Shown: in pieces, positions 22,808 to 30,823 of the stretch
Layout: each line of letters starts with the position of its first letter
Numbering within the stretch: position 1 is the first letter of the stretch
From: Solirubrobacterales bacterium
GTDB lineage: Bacteria; Actinomycetota; Thermoleophilia; Solirubrobacterales; Solirubrobacteraceae
Direction of reading: 5' to 3'
NCBI GenBank assembly: GCA_003137075.1
Contig: PLES01000179.1
Location: forward strand, 1-35,151
Length of the DNA stretch: 35,151 nt
The notes under the pieces: model-generated
Databases searched by the model: none
The model's input: the letters and a program-made list of their open reading frames with translations, nothing else
What the model was told of the DNA's origin: nothing
Position numbers and translations under genes: made by a program

Positions 22808-24052
22808 CTAGAGCCCCTTGAAGTAACCCTTCGAGGTGATCCAGGTGTTCGGGTTGGCGATGACCGGCGCCGTGCCCTTGATCTGCTCAATGACGTAGTA
22901 GTCGTTGCAGATCGAGACTGCCTTGGCAACGGCCTTGCCGTTGCAGGTGTACGAATGCGACATGAAGTTCGCATGGTTGGAACCGGTGGTGAACGCCTTC
23001 AGGATTGAGGCGCTGGTCGGCTTGCCCTTGACCGTGTCAAGCCCGGCACGCACGTTCATGACCGTGGCGAACCCGGCCTCAGCGATCGAGTCGATCGCAG
23101 TGTTCGGCGCGGCCCACTTCTTCATGGCTGCGAGGAACAGGTCGAACTGCGAACCACTGCGCTCGAACGGGCTTGCGATGTACATGCCCTGAGCGGCACC
23201 GGCGGCCGATGCGATCGCCTGCGGCGAGGTGCATGGGTCGATGCCGACGATCTTGCCGCTGTAACCGAGGCTCTTGAGGTCCTTGAGGACGACGCCGCAG
23301 TTGTTGGGGATGTCGACGTAAACGACGTCCGGGTGGTCGGCGATCGCCGACGCGACCTCAGGTGACGGGTCAGGCGTAGTCGGCGGAATGCCGATTGTGT
23401 CGACCGTCGTGACGCCGGCGGCCTTCATCACCGGCGGGATGATGTGCAGCCCGGCGATCTCACCCTGCGAGTTGCTGAAGTAAAGGACAACGGCCGTCTT
23501 GGCCTTGAGCGTCTTGGCCGCGTATACGGACGCCGCGGCGTTGTCACCGAGGCTGACCGACCAGAACTGAATTGAGTTCTTGGCGTTCTGCTCAACCGGG
23601 GTGAACGGGATGCCGCCGAGGTAGTCCAGGCCTGCACGCTCGTAGACGGGCTCGGAACCGGGCGTGCCGCTGTCGGCCGCGCCGAGGATGGCCAGCGGCT
23701 TCTTGGCAACGAGTTCGCTGGCGCAGCGGGCGCTGGTCGGTGCCGTGCCGTCGCCGATGCAGTCGGCGAGCTTGATCGGGTGGCCGTTGATGCCGTCCAT
23801 GTACTCGTTGACGTAGTCAGCGGCTGCGATCTCAGCCTGGCGTGCTTCCGGGAACGTCACCTGGCCGGTCTCATCGTTGATCAGACCGAACGTGTACGGG
23901 GTTCCGGTGGCCTTGTGGACCGCGCCGAACGGACTCGATGCCGCGGCGTGAGCCGCGGCGTGTGTTGAGGCACTGGCGCCGCCCACGGCGACAGCCAGTG
24001 CCGCAACGCCGACCATCGCCGTAGCGGCGATCGGCATACGGAATGACTTCAT
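22808..24052 (-). CDS. ABC transporter substrate-binding protein (LivK/periplasmic-binding type I)
   Basis: 414 residues. The N-terminus MKSFRMPIAATAMVGVAALAVAVGGASAS is a Sec signal peptide with a likely Ala-x-Ala cleavage near residue 30. No lipobox cysteine is visible, although monoderm bacteria normally anchor such proteins as lipoproteins. The mature part has TPYTFGLINDETGQVTFPEARQAEIAAADYVNEYMDGINGHPIKLADCIGDG and continues with type I binding-protein strands such as VVLYFSNSQGEIAG and VVYVDIPNNCGV. It captures the substrate for the LivGF-LivHM transporter. The start overlaps the LivF stop by 4 bp (ATGA). Substrate: unknown, perhaps an aromatic or other carboxylate. Confidence 0.9.
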   Translation of the reverse strand: MKSFRMPIAATAMVGVAALAVAVGGASASTHAAAHAAASSPFGAVHKATGTPYTFGLINDETGQVTFPEARQAEIAAADYVNEYMDGINGHPIKLADCIGDGTAPTSARCASELVAKKPLAILGAADSGTPGSEPVYERAGLDYLGGIPFTPVEQNAKNSIQFWSVSLGDNAAASVYAAKTLKAKTAVVLYFSNSQGEIAGLHIIPPVMKAAGVTTVDTIGIPPTTPDPSPEVASAIADHPDVVYVDIPNNCGVVLKDLKSLGYSGKIVGIDPCTSPQAIASAAGAAQGMYIASPFERSGSQFDLFLAAMKKWAAPNTAIDSIAEAGFATVMNVRAGLDTVKGKPTSASILKAFTTGSNHANFMSHSYTCNGKAVAKAVSICNDYYVIEQIKGTAPVIANPNTWITSKGYFKGL

Positions 24053-24819
24053 AACAACCTCTCCTCACTTCGATTATTTGCTGTCTCTGAAAGTTCGTCT
24101 GCGGCTGCCTCGCCGAGGTAACTGGCGGTGACCAGCTTGCGATCGGCCTGAAGCTGTTCGGCCGGCCCCTCCAGCACGATCCGACCGTGAGTCAGTACGT
24201 AGGCGCGGTCTGCGATCTCAAGCGCGAACGCCACGTGCTGCTCGACGAAGAGCACCGCGGTGCCCAGTTCGGTGGCGACGCGGCGCAGGATCGGCAGCAG
24301 CCGTTCGACGATCACCGGGGCTAGCCCGAGGCTCATCTCGTCGACCAGCAGTACGCGCGGGCGGCTGATCAGCGCGCGGCCGACGGCCAGCATCTGCTGC
24401 TCACCGCCTGACAGCAGACCCGCTCGGCGGTCAAGGCATTTGTCGAGCTCAGGCAGCATCTCAAGCAGCTCCTGCTGGCCGACGCCGTCCTTGGAACGAG
24501 CCAAGCGCAGGTGCTCACGAACGGTCAGGCCGAAGAACAGCGCCCGGCCCTCCGGGACCAACGCCAGCCCCTCGCGCGCCAACAGGTGCGTTTGGCGCCC
24601 GACGATCGACTCGCCGTGCATCGTGATCGTGCCCGCCATCGGCTCGTGCAGACCGGCGATGGTCTCGAGCGTCGTCGTCTTGCCGGCACCGTTCGGTCCG
24701 AGCAACGCGACCACCTCACCCGGCGCCACATGCAGCGAGACGCCGCGCACGACCGGGCTTCCAAAGTAGCCGGCGTCAAGGCCGTCGACGCTGAGCGCCG
24801 TCGCGGTGGCCGTGGTCAC
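24049..24819 (-). CDS. livF: Branched-chain-type ABC transporter ATPase LivF
   Basis: 256 residues. Walker A is LGPNGAGKTTTLETIAG (about 39-55), the signature is LLSGGEQQMLAVGRALISRP (about 136-155) and Walker B is VLLVDEMSLGLAP, with the switch His in FVEQHVAFA. The short length and the MSLGLAP motif mark LivF rather than LivG. It is the energy-coupling subunit, partner of the ATPase encoded upstream and the fused permease downstream. It overlaps the LivG gene by 4 bp and the binding-protein gene by 4 bp. The name refers to the subfamily; it does not imply that leucine is the substrate. Confidence 0.92.
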   Translation of the reverse strand: MTTATATALSVDGLDAGYFGSPVVRGVSLHVAPGEVVALLGPNGAGKTTTLETIAGLHEPMAGTITMHGESIVGRQTHLLAREGLALVPEGRALFFGLTVREHLRLARSKDGVGQQELLEMLPELDKCLDRRAGLLSGGEQQMLAVGRALISRPRVLLVDEMSLGLAPVIVERLLPILRRVATELGTAVLFVEQHVAFALEIADRAYVLTHGRIVLEGPAEQLQADRKLVTASYLGEAAADELSETANNRSEERLL

Positions 24820-25622
24820 GATCCGCTCCCAGCTGCGGTTGTGGCGACCGGAGTTCCATGGCTGCCGAGGTAGGCCTCCAAGACTCGCGGGTCCTCGCGG
24901 ATCTCAGCGGGCGAACCCTGCGCGATCGCGTGACCAAAGTCGAGCACCATCAGGCGGTCACAGACGGCGAGCACGAGGCTCATGTCGTGGTCAACCAGGA
25001 AGACCGTGACGCCGTGCTCGTCAGGCAGGGAGCGCAGGCGCTGTCCGAGCGCGAGGCTCTCATCGGTGTCGAGCCCCGCGGCGGGCTCGTCCATCAGCAC
25101 CAGTCGCGGCTTCTGGGCGAGCGCCCGGCCGACGCCGACAAGCTTGCGCTGCCCGTGCGAGATCTCGCTCGGGTAACGGTCGACGACGCCACCGAGGTCA
25201 CAGACGTCGATCGCCCAGTCAACGTTCGTGCGGTCCGGGGCACGCGCGGGCAGGAAGAGATCGCGCAGCGCCAGCATCACGCCGGCGCGCTCACTCGCGA
25301 CCAGCAGGTTCTCATCGACGGTCAGGTCGTCGAACAGCTCGACCGACTGGAAGGTGCGGGCCAGTCCGAGCCGCGCGCGGCGGTGGGCGCGCATGTTGGT
25401 GATGTCCCTGCCATCGAAGTTGACGCTGCCGCCCGAAGGCGCCTGGTACCCGGTAAGCGCATCAATCATCGAGGTCTTGCCGGCGCCGTTTGGCCCGATC
25501 AGCCCGAAGACTTCGCCCTCGGCGACGCTCACGTCCACGTCGGCGACCGCGACAACGCCGCCATAGGCAACGCGCAGGCTACGGACGTCAAGCAGCGGCA
25601 TTTTGGGGGTTAAACCGGTCAT
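24816..25622 (-). CDS. livG: Branched-chain-type ABC transporter ATPase LivG
   Basis: 268 residues from the ATG at 25622, which has GAGAGGA just upstream; an internal ATG at 25601 is also possible, and longer starts would cross the promoter element. Walker A is IGPNGAGKTSMIDALTG, the signature is the modified ISHGQRKLVGVGRAL and Walker B is LVLMDEPAAGLD, followed by the switch FLVDHDMSLV. NMRAHRRARLGLARTFQ is typical of LivG. It leads the transporter operon LivG-LivF-binding protein-LivHM, with a variant of the shared regulatory element 39 bp before the start. That ties uptake to the catabolic regulon. Confidence 0.92.
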   Translation of the reverse strand: MTGLTPKMPLLDVRSLRVAYGGVVAVADVDVSVAEGEVFGLIGPNGAGKTSMIDALTGYQAPSGGSVNFDGRDITNMRAHRRARLGLARTFQSVELFDDLTVDENLLVASERAGVMLALRDLFLPARAPDRTNVDWAIDVCDLGGVVDRYPSEISHGQRKLVGVGRALAQKPRLVLMDEPAAGLDTDESLALGQRLRSLPDEHGVTVFLVDHDMSLVLAVCDRLMVLDFGHAIAQGSPAEIREDPRVLEAYLGSHGTPVATTAAGSGS

Positions 25623-25661
25623 GGATCCTCTCAAGGGCACTCCCTCAGCGCCCCGGCGAAA

Positions 25662-25690
25662 CTGTACACAGTTTTGCGTGATGCGTCCAG
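25662..25690 (-). promoter_or_regulatory. Shared 29-bp regulatory element, copy 5 (ABC transporter operon, variant)
   Basis: AACTGT and ACAGTT, a perfect pair of 6-bp arms with a 2-bp centre, lie at 25660-25673. A second CAG ends at 25690, 19 bp beyond the CAG at 25671. On the gene strand this is CTGGAC-N13-CTGTGTACAG. The core differs from the other copies (TGTACA instead of TATGCA) but geometry and orientation agree. It is 39 bp from the LivG start. Confidence 0.6.
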
Positions 25691-25764
25691 TCATTGACAT
25701 AGCACGCATGTTGCCGTTCGATTAGCGCATCTGCCGCGCGCTGCAAACGGGGCCACAGAGAGTC

Positions 25765-27204
25765 TTATCCAGCGACTCCAAAGACGGGAAAGGTTTCTGG
25801 TTGTGCAGCCGTTAAGCCGGGCCAGCCGGGATCTCCGTCATGCACGAACCGCGCCCAGGCCGTGCGGAGTTCGGTGGCCACCGCCGCGGCCCCCTTGGCC
25901 TGGCCGCCGAGACGCTGCCCCGGTCCGCCGTCGTCCCAGGTGCCGAAGAAGAGCGGCGTCTCAACTGTGTGGGTCGCGCCGAGTTCAGGACCAGCGCCGG
26001 GATGGTCGACCCGATAGCGGTAGACGCGGCTGCGTCCCGCTACGGCTTCGGTGCGCGCCGCCGCCCAGCCGGCCAGCGGCTCCGCGATCATCGCGTCGGT
26101 CGCGATCTCGACCAGCAGTGAGAGCGGGTCGGTCGCGGTGCCGCGCTGGCCGGCACGCTGCCGGTATTCGGCGAGCACGCCGTCCGCCTGGTCTGTGTGA
26201 AAGAGGTGGCCGACGATGCCGGGGATTCGCTCCCGCGGTGGCGGCGGCCGCCAGGGCGAGCGGAAGAAGAACGTTCCCTCCTGGCCGGTGTGACCGACCA
26301 GCACATCGACCTCGGGGCTCGCGCCCGGGTCAGCCAAAGGTGAAACCGGAAGTGTTGCGGGATCGAGCGTCGGCAGGGCGCCGCCGCGGCTTCCGCGCCA
26401 GGCGGGGTCGTCAAGCAGCGCCTCGTGGGTGGCAACCAGCTGATCCGCGTCGAGCGCGCGCATCCGTTCGGCATCGAAGCCGTCGCTCAGCCCGGCTGCT
26501 TCGGCGACGGCCTGTGCCCAGCTGGCCGCGACCTCGGGCGCCTGGGCGACATCACCGAACGGCGGCGAGGCGAGCAGCGCCCGTTGAAAGAGCCCCTTGG
26601 CCGCGGGCGCGACCAGCAGGTCCGCGGCACAGAGCGCCCCGGCCGACTGCCCCGCGAGCGTCACGCGCTTGGGATCGCCGCCGAAACCCGAAACGTTCTC
26701 GCGCACCCACTGCAGCGCGGCGACCTGGTCAAGCAGCCCCCAGTTGGCGCTCGGGTCGCCGGGCTGCTGCGCCAGATCCGGGTGACCGAGCCAGCCGAGC
26801 GTGCCGAGCCGGTAGTTGATCGTGACGACGACCAGATCCGCGGCCTGGGCGAGGCGAGCGCCGTCGTAGAGGCTCGCGGAGCCGTTGCCGATCGCGAAGC
26901 CGCCGCCGTGGATCCAGACCAGGACCGGCCTTGAGGCGGTCAGCGACGGTGTAAAGACGTTGAGGTTGAGGCACTGCTCGGCCGTCGGCGGCGTCTCGCC
27001 GTGCGTGAAGGTCGCCACCGCCCGCTCTGGCTGCGGAGCCGCGGGACCGCGGGACGTGGCGCCGCGGATTCCGGACCACCCAGGCTGGGTGGTAGGCGGC
27101 GTCCAGCGGGACGCCGCCGCGAAGGGGACGCCCAGGAACGCAAAGCCTTGCTCGGTGGTCCCCCCTTGCAGCAGACCACCGGACGTCTCGACGACGGGCA
27201 CCAA
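25765..27204 (-). CDS. Type B carboxylesterase
   Basis: 479 residues from the TTG at 27204, or 478 from the adjacent GTG at 27201, just after the stop of the preceding gene. The family marks are CLNLNVFTP (about 78-86), the oxyanion hole IHGGGFAIGNG (about 98-108), and the nucleophile Ser187 in LAGQSAGA. The acid and His are probably in the later segments, with GATHTVETPLFFGTWDD near residue 405 a good place for His and Glu. There is no signal peptide, so it acts in the cytoplasm. It would hydrolyse an ester such as an acylated phenolic or methyl ester. It follows a FAH-family gene with which it is cotranscribed. Confidence 0.92.
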   Translation of the reverse strand: MVPVVETSGGLLQGGTTEQGFAFLGVPFAAASRWTPPTTQPGWSGIRGATSRGPAAPQPERAVATFTHGETPPTAEQCLNLNVFTPSLTASRPVLVWIHGGGFAIGNGSASLYDGARLAQAADLVVVTINYRLGTLGWLGHPDLAQQPGDPSANWGLLDQVAALQWVRENVSGFGGDPKRVTLAGQSAGALCAADLLVAPAAKGLFQRALLASPPFGDVAQAPEVAASWAQAVAEAAGLSDGFDAERMRALDADQLVATHEALLDDPAWRGSRGGALPTLDPATLPVSPLADPGASPEVDVLVGHTGQEGTFFFRSPWRPPPPRERIPGIVGHLFHTDQADGVLAEYRQRAGQRGTATDPLSLLVEIATDAMIAEPLAGWAAARTEAVAGRSRVYRYRVDHPGAGPELGATHTVETPLFFGTWDDGGPGQRLGGQAKGAAAVATELRTAWARFVHDGDPGWPGLTAAQPETFPVFGVAG

Positions 27205-27205
27205 C

Positions 27206-28087
27206 TCAGCTCGCGGCTGCCGCCTCCGAGGTGATCGGAGCGAGATCCGGATGCCCCTCTGCCCAGGAGATGACGGGGTTGCGCAGGACTCCGACGCCCT
27301 GCACCTCGGCCTCGACGACGTCGCCGGGCTTCAGATAGAGCGAGGCCGCATCCTCGCTGAAGCCGGCCACACCGGCGACGGTGCCGGTGGAGATGATGTC
27401 GCCCGGGCTGAAGCCCATCGACGAATAGTGGCTGATGATCTCCGGCACGGTCACCGCCATGCGGCTGGTGTGCGAGACCTGGCGGCTCTCGCCGTTGACG
27501 CGCAGCTCCATCGAGAGGTTCTGCACGTCCGGGATCTCGTCCTTGGTGACGATCCAGGGTCCGATCGGCACGAAGGTATCGATGCTCTTGGACAGGCAGA
27601 AGACGCCCGACTTCATCTCCACGCGCTGGATGTCGCGGGCGGTGATGTCGTTGAAGACGATGTACCCGGCGATGTAATCCTCAGCCTCCTCGGGCGAGAA
27701 GAACTTGCCGGCCTTGCCGATCACGACGGCCAGCTCGAGCTCGTAGTCGAGCTCGTTGGTCATGCCCTCGGGGTAGATGATCGGGTCGTCCGGGCCGATG
27801 ATCGCGTCGACGTTCTGAAAGAAGACGATCCAGGGCAGCACCGGATGCGACCAGTTGACCCGCGTTGATTCCTCGTGGTGCTCACGGAAGTTGCCGGCGG
27901 TGTGGAAGAACTTCTTGGGGATGATCGGAGCGCGCAGGTGAACCTGGTCGAGCGGCGTTTCGCGCCCGGTTGGCTCGACCTCGCCCTGCAGCTCGAAGTA
28001 GCGCCGCATGTCCGGCACGTCGAGCTCGATCACGGTGCCGTCGACGACCTTGCCGACCCGCCCGTCGTCATACGTCACCAGCTTCAT
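27206..28087 (-). CDS. Fumarylacetoacetate hydrolase (FAH) family protein
   Basis: 293 residues. The N-terminal part (1-70) is the small domain (MKLVTYDDGRVGKVVDG). The catalytic FAH domain carries ELDYELELAVVIGKAG with the metal-binding glutamates, and YIVFNDITARDIQRVEMKSGVFCLSKSIDTFVPIGPWIVT with the Asp and conserved Lys. GDIISTGTVAGVAG follows. These proteins hydrolyse or decarboxylate beta-diketo acids and oxo-enoic acids formed by ring cleavage. It heads a two-gene transcript with the esterase and diverges from a second FAH gene. The two FAH proteins are not close paralogues, so they probably act on different intermediates. Confidence 0.9.
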   Translation of the reverse strand: MKLVTYDDGRVGKVVDGTVIELDVPDMRRYFELQGEVEPTGRETPLDQVHLRAPIIPKKFFHTAGNFREHHEESTRVNWSHPVLPWIVFFQNVDAIIGPDDPIIYPEGMTNELDYELELAVVIGKAGKFFSPEEAEDYIAGYIVFNDITARDIQRVEMKSGVFCLSKSIDTFVPIGPWIVTKDEIPDVQNLSMELRVNGESRQVSHTSRMAVTVPEIISHYSSMGFSPGDIISTGTVAGVAGFSEDAASLYLKPGDVVEAEVQGVGVLRNPVISWAEGHPDLAPITSEAAAAS

Positions 28088-28141
28088 ATCCTGCTCCCTT
28101 GCTGTATTCGTGGCCGCTGCGACCGGCGACCGCGTGCGTAA

Positions 28142-28170
28142 CTATAGACAGAAACTCGAACTGTATGCAA
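28142..28170 (+). promoter_or_regulatory. Shared 29-bp regulatory element, copy 6 (FAH gene at 28223)
   Basis: CTATAG at 28142-28147 and CTGTATGCAA at 28161-28170 reproduce the 19-bp register. TAG follows the palindrome, as TA does in copies 1, 3 and 4. It lies between two divergent FAH genes, 52 bp before the rightward start and 54 bp from the leftward start. Confidence 0.75.
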
Positions 28171-28222
28171 TAGTCGCTTCTGCTTACTAAGTTGTAGCGG
28201 GGGCATAACGAGAGGAGACCAG

Positions 28223-29041
28223 GTGCGTTTTGCATCGGTCATGCACGGAGAAACGCCACTTGCGGTGGCGATTGAGGGAGACCACGGGGTACCGCTGGTC
28301 GGCATCTCGGAGTTGGGCGTCGACACGCCGCTGTCGGTCTTGAAGGCCGCGTCGCTGGACCGTGCCGGAGCACTGCCGCTGGATGCGATCCGCCACCGGC
28401 CGCTGGTACCGAACCCGCGCAAGGTGATCTGCGTCGGGCTGAATTACGTCGAGCACGTGCACGAGAGCGGGCGCGACGTGCCTGACTACCCAGTCTTCTT
28501 CACGAAGTTCGCGAACTCACTGATCGGCGCGTTTGACGACATCGTCTGCCCACCGGAGTCGGAGACGATCGACTACGAGGGTGAGCTGACGGTCGTGATC
28601 GGTGAGCGGGCCCGGCGAGTCTCGCGCGCGGATGCGCTGGATTACGTGGCCGGCGTCACGGTCGGCAACGACGTCAGCATGCGCGACTACCAGAACAAGT
28701 CGCACCAGTGGCTGCAGGGCAAGGCCTGGGAGGCCGCGACGCCGATCGGTCCGCAGTTGGTCACGCTCGACGAGGTCGGCGACCTCAGTGCTCTGACGTT
28801 GCGCACGACCGTGAACGGGAGCGTCGAGCAGGAGGCCTCGACCTCGCTGATGATCTTCGACGTGCCGACCCTGGTCAGCACGCTGTCGGAGTTCACGACG
28901 CTCGAGCCCGGCGACCTGATCCTGACCGGCACCCCGAGCGGCGTCGGCTTCCGGCGCGAGCCGCCGCTGCTGTTGGGCGCCGGTGACGTCGTGATCGTCG
29001 AGGTCGACGGCGTCGGCCGGATTGAGAACACCTGCGTCTAG
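28223..29041 (+). CDS. Fumarylacetoacetate hydrolase (FAH) family protein, acylpyruvase-like
   Basis: 272 residues from the GTG at 28223 (MRFASVMHGETPLAVA), with AGAGGAG upstream. The FAH domain has VICVGLNYVEHV, FTKFANSLIGAFDDIVCP, TIDYEGELTVVIGERARRVS with two metal-binding glutamates, and VGNDVSMRDYQNKSHQWLQGKAWEAATPIGPQLV with Asp and Lys. GDLILTGTPSGVGF follows. This layout is close to fumarylpyruvate/acylpyruvate hydrolases and 2-oxo-hept-3-ene-dioate type enzymes. It would cut a ring-cleavage product into pyruvate- or fumarate-like pieces. It is a single gene carrying the shared regulatory element. Its 3' end is followed by hairpin repeat B, which may terminate it. Confidence 0.92.
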   Translation: MRFASVMHGETPLAVAIEGDHGVPLVGISELGVDTPLSVLKAASLDRAGALPLDAIRHRPLVPNPRKVICVGLNYVEHVHESGRDVPDYPVFFTKFANSLIGAFDDIVCPPESETIDYEGELTVVIGERARRVSRADALDYVAGVTVGNDVSMRDYQNKSHQWLQGKAWEAATPIGPQLVTLDEVGDLSALTLRTTVNGSVEQEASTSLMIFDVPTLVSTLSEFTTLEPGDLILTGTPSGVGFRREPPLLLGAGDVVIVEVDGVGRIENTCV

Positions 29042-29090
29042 GTACTGGCGCGGGGGCGCGCGGGGCCGATTCCGGGAGCTCTTGCTCGTC

Positions 29091-29133
29091 TCTGGGGGAG
29101 TTACTCGGTCCAGGGCCGAGTTTCTCCCCCAGA
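29091..29133. repeat. Conserved two-tier hairpin repeat, copy B
   Basis: An outer 10-bp perfect stem (TCTGGGGGAG at 29091-29100 with CTCCCCCAGA at 29124-29133) is followed by a TT/TT internal bulge. The inner stem is ACTCGG (29103-29108) with CCGAGT (29116-29121) and a 7-nt loop. Apart from the loop, the stem core matches copy A at 3164-3211 almost base for base. It lies between the stops of the convergent FAH and aldehyde dehydrogenase genes, fitting a bidirectional terminator. Confidence 0.85.
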
Positions 29134-29183
29134 GTGCGGCGGGCGGGCGGCAGGCGGTAGGCGGTCCGTCTAGTTCGGTGCCG

Positions 29184-30650
29184 CTAAATCGGGTATTCGC
29201 GGGGCTCGTCCTGGATCGTGATCCAGCGCAGCTCGGTGAACTCCTCAGCGGCCCACTCGCCGCCGAAGCGGCCCCAGCCGCTGGCCTTGACGCCGCCGAA
29301 GGGGACCTGCGGCTCGTCGTGCACCGTGGCGTCGTTGATGTGGCACATGCCGCTCTGGATCTGACGCGCGACCTGCTGCGCGGCCTCGACATCGGCCGAG
29401 AAGATCGCGGCGGCAAGACCGTACTCGGTGTCATTGGCGACGCGGATCGCCTCCTCGACACTGTCGACCTCGACGATCGAGACCGACGGGCCGAACGACT
29501 CTTCGCTGTAGATCCGCATCTCAGAGGTGACGCCGCGCAGCACGGTCGGCGGGTAGACGAGACCGTCGGGCTCGCCGCCGGTGAGCTTGACCGCGCCCTT
29601 CTCAACGGCATCGTCGACCAGCGTGGAGACGCGATCCAGCGCGGCGCGGTTGATCAGCGGTCCGATCTGGGTCGACTGCTCGCGCGGGTCTCCGACCGTC
29701 AGCTTGCCCGCGCGCTCCGCGAGCTTCGCGGAGAAGGCATCGGCCACCGTGCGGTCGACGATGATCCGCTCGGTCGACATGCAGATCTGGCCCTGGTGCA
29801 TGAACGCACCGAAGTTCGCGGCTGCGGCCGCCGCATCGAGGTCGGCGTCGGCGAGCACCAGGAACGGAGCCTTGCCGCCGAGTTCAAGCACGACACGCTT
29901 GAGATGGCGGCCGGCCTTCTCCGCGATGATCCGCCCGACGTGGCTTGAGCCGGTGAAGTTGACGCGGCGTGTGGCCGGGTGGGCGATCAGCGCCTCGACG
30001 ACGTCGGGGGCATCGGAGAGTGCGTTGGTGACGAGGTTGACGACGCCGGCCGGCGCGCCCGCCTGCTGCAGGCACTCGATGATCGCGCCGTGCGTGCGTG
30101 GGCACTGTTCGGAGGCCTTCATCACAACCGTGTTGCCGTAGGCCAGCGGCGACGCGATCGCGCGGGTACCGAGGATCACCGGTGCGTTCCAAGGCGCGAT
30201 GCCGACGACGACACCGGCGGGCTGGCGCACCGCGAGCATCCGCTTGCCGGGGATGTGCGAGTGAATCTCCTGGTCATGGACCGCCTGCGCGTGCACGCCG
30301 GCCTCACGCAGCATCCCGGTCGCAAGCATGATGTTGAACATGCCCCAGCCGAAGGTGCCGCCGGTCTCCTCGGCGACGACTCCGGCGATCTCCTGCTGGC
30401 GCTCCTGCATGATCTCGGCGGCACGCTCGAGGATCGAGCGGCGCTCTGCCAGCGAGGTCTGCGACCAAGCCGGGAAGGCAGCCTGCGCGGCGTCGACCGC
30501 ACGACGCGCGTCAGCGACGGTGGCCGCGGCGCCGACCGAGGCAACCTCATCGGTAAAGGGGCTCCGCACCTCGAAGGTCGCGCCAGAGCCGGCTCCGACC
30601 CACTCGCCACCGATCAGCAACTGCTGTTGGGCAATCCCGGACACGCTCAT
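29184..30650 (-). CDS. Aldehyde dehydrogenase, vanillin/benzaldehyde dehydrogenase-like
   Basis: 488 residues from the ATG at 30650, preceded by AGGAGAG; the longer frame runs into the divergent regulator promoter. Catalytic Cys290 lies in GAFMHQGQICMSTERIIVD, the general base Glu256 in VVLELGGKAPFLVL, and Asn155 in APWNAP with Lys178 in VVMKASEQCP. The GQICMSTER version of the active site is shared by vanillin, benzaldehyde and salicylaldehyde dehydrogenases. The enzyme would oxidise an aromatic aldehyde to the acid with NAD(P)+, giving a vanillate-like substrate for the O-demethylase gene at 34235. It is divergent from a GntR regulator and convergent with an FAH gene. Confidence 0.92.
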   Translation of the reverse strand: MSVSGIAQQQLLIGGEWVGAGSGATFEVRSPFTDEVASVGAAATVADARRAVDAAQAAFPAWSQTSLAERRSILERAAEIMQERQQEIAGVVAEETGGTFGWGMFNIMLATGMLREAGVHAQAVHDQEIHSHIPGKRMLAVRQPAGVVVGIAPWNAPVILGTRAIASPLAYGNTVVMKASEQCPRTHGAIIECLQQAGAPAGVVNLVTNALSDAPDVVEALIAHPATRRVNFTGSSHVGRIIAEKAGRHLKRVVLELGGKAPFLVLADADLDAAAAAANFGAFMHQGQICMSTERIIVDRTVADAFSAKLAERAGKLTVGDPREQSTQIGPLINRAALDRVSTLVDDAVEKGAVKLTGGEPDGLVYPPTVLRGVTSEMRIYSEESFGPSVSIVEVDSVEEAIRVANDTEYGLAAAIFSADVEAAQQVARQIQSGMCHINDATVHDEPQVPFGGVKASGWGRFGGEWAAEEFTELRWITIQDEPREYPI

Positions 30651-30787
30651 GTTCTCTCCTCTGCTCTGATCCGCTGCGAAAGTCGCTCTCGATCGTAACC
30701 ATCCGGCCCGCCGCGCGGGAGACGCATCCCGGCCGCGCGCAGCCTTCGAGCTGGCAGATCGCTCGGCAATCTCTTCGTCGTGCAGCG

Positions 30788-30799
30788 ATTTTCGAAAAT
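30788..30799. promoter_or_regulatory. AT-rich palindrome in the aldehyde dehydrogenase/GntR divergent region
   Basis: ATTTTCGAAAAT is a perfect 12-bp palindrome, 24 bp before the GntR ATG and 137 bp before the aldehyde dehydrogenase start. It is unlike the shared TTGYATACAG element. It may be an operator for the adjacent regulator or simply part of an AT-rich promoter. Confidence 0.4.
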
Positions 30800-30823
30800 A
30801 CGTAGCAAAATGAAGCTCAACCG

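Noticed and set aside
28517-29611. Long minus-strand open frame of 364 codons across the FAH gene and repeat B
   Set aside because: It is antisense to a clear FAH gene and to the aldehyde dehydrogenase end, with a low-complexity Arg/Ser-rich product, as expected from GC-rich shadow frames.
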